DNA of 16,677 bases from CAMLQK01 sp964654135 (lineage in GTDB: Bacteria; Patescibacteriota; Saccharimonadia; Saccharimonadales; UBA4665), in assembly GCA_964654135.1 (NCBI GenBank), contig CAZZHV010000023.1, forward strand, positions 1 through 16,677, read 5' to 3'. Under the pieces are notes generated by a model. That model saw only the letters and a program-made list of their open reading frames with translations. It was not told where the DNA came from and ran no database searches. Position numbers and translations under genes: made by a program. This document shows positions 14,267 through 16,677 of this stretch, piece after piece (within the stretch, counting starts at the first letter, position 1; each line of letters begins with the position of its first letter).

Positions 14267-14711
14267 AATGTAGGCATTTGATGTTTAAGCTTTTTGAAAT
14301 ACAAGATCGTGCGCGTTGATTCTCGAGCAGTTGCCGTGGGGGTATGCCCGATTGAATCCGCGTACGGGAGAGGTGCGTGTTATGTGAACCTAGCGGTTCG
14401 GCTTTGGGAAGAGCCCCGACCGCTATAAAGGTTCATGTGACGTGTACTTGAGGTCTTCAGCTGTACCTCGGTAGAACCCAACTCCGCCAGGGTTTCACCT
14501 CTCCTAGACTCAGTAGTCGCATATGCTGTCCCGCTTGCGGCTACTGTAGGTCTGAGGCCGAGCGAAGTCTGGACGCCAGTCCATCCCTGCCACATGGCGC
14601 CCAACTTCGCTCGGCCAACGGCCAATCTTTTTCATTGCCCACCCCACCACACATCCTATGCCTACATTCCTACCTTTTTTGTCCGCCACCAGACACGTCG
14701 TCTGGTTTTTT
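14267..14711 (+). ncRNA. Structured non-coding RNA candidate of unknown family, about 445 nt
   Basis: No convincing ORF fills the cyoA-14820 gap, but the + strand folds by eye into an ordered structure. Closing helix: 14267-14276/14658-14667 (ATGTAGGCAT with ATGCCTACAT) plus 14279-14283/14651-14655. Then hairpin 14309-14315/14359-14365 with 14318-14322/14354-14358. Multibranch closed by 14367-14375/14496-14504, holding three hairpins: 14376-14391/14429-14444, continued by 14392-14396/14420-14424 and a GGGA (GNRA) tetraloop at 14406-14409; 14450-14454/14465-14469; 14475-14479/14490-14494. Then 14511-14520/14537-14546 and a 13-bp perfect stem 14556-14568/14604-14616. A CU-rich tail and an intrinsic terminator end it. 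The non-Watson-Crick pairs in these helices are G-U when read on +, and would be A-C mismatches on -, which fixes the strand. The promoter is unclear. tmRNA, RNase P, SRP and 6S hallmarks were not found. Confidence 0.72.
14688..14711 (+). terminator. Intrinsic terminator of the structured RNA
   Basis: A 7-bp stem (ACCAGAC 14688-14694, GTCTGGT 14700-14706, loop ACGTC) continues into a run of T residues to 14711. It is oriented for + strand transcription and lies 109 bases before the next ATG, so it ends the structured RNA rather than a coding gene. It could instead act as an attenuator if the RNA is a leader of the 14820 gene. Confidence 0.85.
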
Positions 14712-14714
14712 AAC

Positions 14715-14740
14715 GTCCAAGATATAGCTGGTTTTTGGAC
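14715..14740 (+). repeat. Inverted repeat upstream of the beta-lactamase-like gene
   Basis: GTCCAA (14715-14720) and TTGGAC (14735-14740) are perfect complements, 14 bases apart. They sit right after the RNA terminator and just before a possible -10 (TATAGT, 14752-14757) for the gene starting at 14820. It may be an operator or a weak RNA hairpin. The remaining bases 14741-14806 show no further structure. Confidence 0.35.
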
Positions 14741-14819
14741 AGTATTTAAATTATAGTGAGAGATTCGGGGAACTATGACGCGTAGCTGCACTTAACTGAT
14801 CTAACTAGAAAGGTTCTTA

Positions 14820-15857
14820 ATGTACACACAGGCACCATCGATCTACAATACTTATTCAGCCGACCAGCAGAAGTCGCTTAAATCGGATATGTCTCAGATA
14901 TCCAAGCACGATGCTGGTGATTATTTTAAGAGTCTCGCGCTTCGACACTACGTAGAGACTGTTATCGCCAAGAACGAACAGAGCAATGTTACGACTGATG
15001 TCTCTATCGTAGATATGCAGACGCAAAAATCTATTGTTGGACACAATCTCGACACAGAGCAATTCGCAGCTAGTATTAATAAGCTGCCGGTCACCCAACT
15101 CTTATTAACCGAGCTTAGAGCTGGCAACATTACACTTGATCAAAATGTCACATGGACTACTTCTGACGTTCGTGGTGGCTATGGTGTATACGATCAGTCT
15201 GGCGCACCGCTACAGGCGACAGTAAAAGACCTCATGTACGATATGCTCAATCGCTCTGGTAACACTGCTGTGCGTGTTTTTGTAAATAACGTACTTGGTG
15301 GCCCAGCTCACGTTAACGATCGTTTTAAGAATGAGCTGAAGCTCGATCATACATATCTTCAGTTGCTCGATGACACACACTTTTACCTCGGCAATAGTAC
15401 TGCACGTGACTCGCTGAAAGTCGTAAAGATGATTGGCGCTAACCAGGATGTCTACGGCAAATTTGTACGTAACACGATGGCGACTAATATTTTCACAGAC
15501 TTTGGAGTTCGTAGCCAATTGAACACAGATGATAGCGACATTATCTTAGTCAATAAAGTGGGCATCCTCGATGATCCAGATGGAAACAATCGTCACGATG
15601 TTGGTATTATTTATAACACCAAGACACATAAGTCGTACGGGTACAGTATTATGACGACCGCTATGGGCGCAGCAACTGATCAACCGACTGCACAGGCTGG
15701 CGTGTCACTCGCTGACATTGGCAATGGCATGCTCAAGCTTGCTGGCGCTAAGGATCAAAAAGATATGAGCAAGCAAGATAGCACTATACATACAGACCTA
15801 CAGAAAGCACAGGATCAAAGCGCTGGTATTACGCCAGAAGCAAAAATCCGCTACTAA
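14820..15857 (+). CDS. Class A beta-lactamase-like serine hydrolase
   Basis: A member of the serine beta-lactamase / penicillin-recognising fold (Beta-lactamase2 type). Over 345 residues the three fold motifs appear in order and at suitable spacing: S85-I-N-K88 (SxxK nucleophile), S146-G-N148 (SDN equivalent) and K246-V-G248 (KTG equivalent). I see no clear omega-loop Glu (class A E166), so beta-lactam hydrolysis is doubtful; a peptidase, esterase or binding role is equally possible. No signal peptide or membrane segment is visible, and an in-frame TAA at 14802-14804 rules out an N-terminal extension. AGAAAGG (14807-14813), six bases before the ATG, is the ribosome-binding site. The last 35 residues are polar and likely disordered. 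It lies downstream of the structured RNA and has its own terminator. Confidence 0.8.
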   Translation: MYTQAPSIYNTYSADQQKSLKSDMSQISKHDAGDYFKSLALRHYVETVIAKNEQSNVTTDVSIVDMQTQKSIVGHNLDTEQFAASINKLPVTQLLLTELRAGNITLDQNVTWTTSDVRGGYGVYDQSGAPLQATVKDLMYDMLNRSGNTAVRVFVNNVLGGPAHVNDRFKNELKLDHTYLQLLDDTHFYLGNSTARDSLKVVKMIGANQDVYGKFVRNTMATNIFTDFGVRSQLNTDDSDIILVNKVGILDDPDGNNRHDVGIIYNTKTHKSYGYSIMTTAMGAATDQPTAQAGVSLADIGNGMLKLAGAKDQKDMSKQDSTIHTDLQKAQDQSAGITPEAKIRY

Positions 15858-15878
15858 ACAGCTTTGCAGGATAGTCTC

Positions 15879-15909
15879 AGAGGTTCGCCACTTTCGGCGG
15901 GCCTCTTTT
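15879..15909 (+). terminator. Intrinsic terminator after the beta-lactamase-like gene
   Basis: An 11-bp stem (AGAGGTTCGCC 15879-15889, GGCGGGCCTCT 15896-15906, loop ACTTTC) with two U-G pairs, followed by TTT. The U-G pairs and T-run make it specific for the + strand. It overlaps the stop codon of the convergent pentapeptide gene. Confidence 0.85.
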
Positions 15910-16549
15910 AGTCTTCTATAATAAGACCAAATTCATTGGCTAATTCTGGCGCTATTGTCATCAGCTGTGTAGTGTCTAGTGCCAGACCTTTAAGTGAGCT
16001 CCAGCCGCGAATATCAAAGAGTTGAGAGGTACGAGCATCAACGTTCTTTAGTACGGCGCGCGAAAAAGCAACCTTCTTGAGCTCTGATGAACTAAACGTA
16101 ACATTGGTAAGCGTAGCCATTTGGAAATCTGTTTCCTGTAAATGGCAACCGATAAACTGCACTCGCGTGAGCTTGCTCGATCGAAAGTTTGCAAGGTCGA
16201 GCTTGCAGTCTTCAAAAATAACATCCTTGATTGTCGTGCTACTAAGATCAACACCAGTCAGACGTCCGCCTTTAACATGCACACGGAGCCACGAGCCATC
16301 AGCGCACTTTGCTGCTGATAGATCGCAGCCCTGAAGTAGCACATCGCTCAGTCCCAATTTATCAAGTTTTGCCTGCACAAATTGCACCCGTTCTAAAATC
16401 GACTCGTCGATAGTCATATTTTCGGCACGTATACCTATTGCATCGAGTAGCTCAACGCGAGCATTCTCTATACGTAATTCGGACTGAAACTGACCGGTAA
16501 ATGGCTCGGTAAACGTATTTGTTGGTTTCTTCGGCAAAACTACTTTCAT
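15908..16549 (-). CDS. Pentapeptide-repeat protein
   Basis: The 213 residues contain degenerate pentapeptide repeats (A[D/N]LxX type) from about residue 66 to 180, for example LQGCDLSAAKC (72-82), GGRLTGVDLSSTTIKDVIF (94-112), DCKLDLANFRSSKLTRVQF (114-132) and ETDFQMATLTNVTFSSSEL (139-157), with Leu or Phe at the central position of each turn. This predicts a right-handed quadrilateral beta-helix, a fold that in Qnr/MfpA proteins mimics DNA and protects gyrase; here the function is unknown. The first 60 and last 33 residues are non-repeat caps. No signal peptide is seen, so it is probably cytoplasmic. A perfect -35 (TTGACA) precedes it and the predicted transcript starts within about two bases of the ATG; no Shine-Dalgarno is present. 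Confidence 0.88.
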   Translation of the reverse strand: MKVVLPKKPTNTFTEPFTGQFQSELRIENARVELLDAIGIRAENMTIDESILERVQFVQAKLDKLGLSDVLLQGCDLSAAKCADGSWLRVHVKGGRLTGVDLSSTTIKDVIFEDCKLDLANFRSSKLTRVQFIGCHLQETDFQMATLTNVTFSSSELKKVAFSRAVLKNVDARTSQLFDIRGWSSLKGLALDTTQLMTIAPELANEFGLIIED

Positions 16550-16557
16550 ATCAACTT

Positions 16558-16587
16558 ATTTGAACAATTCGCAAGCACTACTGTCAA
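16558..16587 (-). promoter_or_regulatory. Promoter of the pentapeptide-repeat gene
   Basis: On the - strand TTGACA (16587-16582) is a perfect -35; 18 bases further is TCAAAT (16563-16558), a 4-of-6 -10. The ATG at 16549 follows the -10 by eight bases, so the transcript would be leaderless or nearly so. Confidence 0.5.
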
Positions 16588-16601
16588 CTAGAAAGTAAAA
16601 C

Positions 16602-16645
16602 GCCCCCGGTACATGTATCAAATAAATGACACCGTAACGGGGGCA
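16602..16645. repeat. GC-rich inverted repeat at the right end of the window
   Basis: GCCCCCG (16602-16608) and CGGGGGC (16639-16645) form a 7-bp all-GC stem around a 30-base AT-rich interior, with partial inner pairing (GGT/ACC). On the - strand the stem is followed by GTTTTACTTT, so it may be the terminator of a gene lying beyond the window and reading leftward. The flanking gene is not visible. Confidence 0.4.
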
Positions 16646-16677
16646 CCCGCGCCTTTTTAGGGCGTTGTTGTGGGGTT

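Noticed and set aside
14391..14425. Group II intron domain V
   Set aside because: The hairpin has a GNRA tetraloop and about 35 bases, but lacks the AGC triad position and the two-base bulge, and no intron-encoded protein or split gene is present.
14267..14711. tmRNA (ssrA) as the identity of the structured RNA
   Set aside because: CCACCA at 14686-14691 looked like a tRNA-type 3' end, but there is no T-arm with a TTCAAAT-type loop before it, no complementary 5' acceptor strand near the RNA start, and no short tag ORF ending in small hydrophobic residues.
14267..14711. RNase P RNA (rnpB) as the identity of the structured RNA
   Set aside because: Size and paired ends would fit, and TAGAACCC at 14472-14479 resembles the 3' conserved block, but the universal GAGGAAAGTC and ACAGAA segments and the GTAAGAGC core are absent on both strands. 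A very divergent form cannot be excluded without a covariance model.
14380..14791. Two overlapping open frames on the - strand (14625-14380 and 14791-14510)
   Set aside because: They lie inside the structured RNA, have no ribosome-binding site, and encode low-complexity translations of stem sequences. They are chance frames.

Overview
The window reads as chromosomal DNA from a small-genome bacterium, most likely Candidatus Saccharibacteria (TM7, Candidate Phyla Radiation). This is inferred from gene content and density: a bo3-type quinol oxidase operon (cyoABCD), a GT4/GH57/GH15 alpha-glucan operon, an LPXTG-anchored secreted protein, tightly overlapping genes and standard use of TGA as a stop (for example in the ATGA overlaps), which argues against the TGA-recoding Gracilibacteria/SR1 groups. 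No sequence search was possible, so the assignment is provisional. There are no mobile elements, CRISPR arrays or phage genes.

Layout. 1-725 (+): 3' part of tRNA-Thr(GGT) with its terminator, a small three-helix membrane protein, ribosomal protein L33 and a bidirectional terminator. 5292-730 (-): a translationally coupled operon of a GT4 glycosyltransferase, a GH57 amylase-type enzyme, a GH15 glucoamylase and an unknown 61-residue protein, probably making and trimming a glycogen-like glucan. 5293-5706: an intergenic stretch with an 18-bp perfect palindrome and an unlisted 31-codon hydrophobic ORF with its own terminator. 6789-5710 (-) and 6864-8525 (+): a divergent pair, an AlkZ/YcaQ-like winged-helix protein and an RNB-family exoribonuclease whose C-terminus looks like dsRNA-binding modules instead of S1. 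8600-9394 (+): a strongly promoted, LPXTG-anchored surface protein. 10225-9449 (-): YaaA (UPF0246). 14175-10269 (-): cyoABCD with all redox, proton-channel and quinol-site residues of subunit I intact. 14267-14711 (+): a roughly 445-nt, highly structured non-coding RNA candidate with paired ends, a multibranch core, a GNRA tetraloop and an intrinsic terminator; I could not match it to a known family. 14820-15857 (+): a class A beta-lactamase-like serine hydrolase without a visible signal peptide. 16549-15908 (-): a pentapeptide-repeat protein.

How it fits together. The glucan operon suggests a storage or scavenged polysaccharide as carbon source; the oxidase offers quinol-dependent oxygen reduction (energy or oxygen detoxification), next to the peroxide-stress/iron protein YaaA. 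Several genes have a -10 hexamer only about 6-10 bases before the start codon, suggesting leaderless or near-leaderless transcripts, while the surface-protein gene has a full -35/-10/Shine-Dalgarno set.

The most promising undescribed item is the structured RNA between cyoA and the beta-lactamase-like gene; second are the RNB-dsRBD-like fusion and the 31-residue peptide with its palindromic upstream element.
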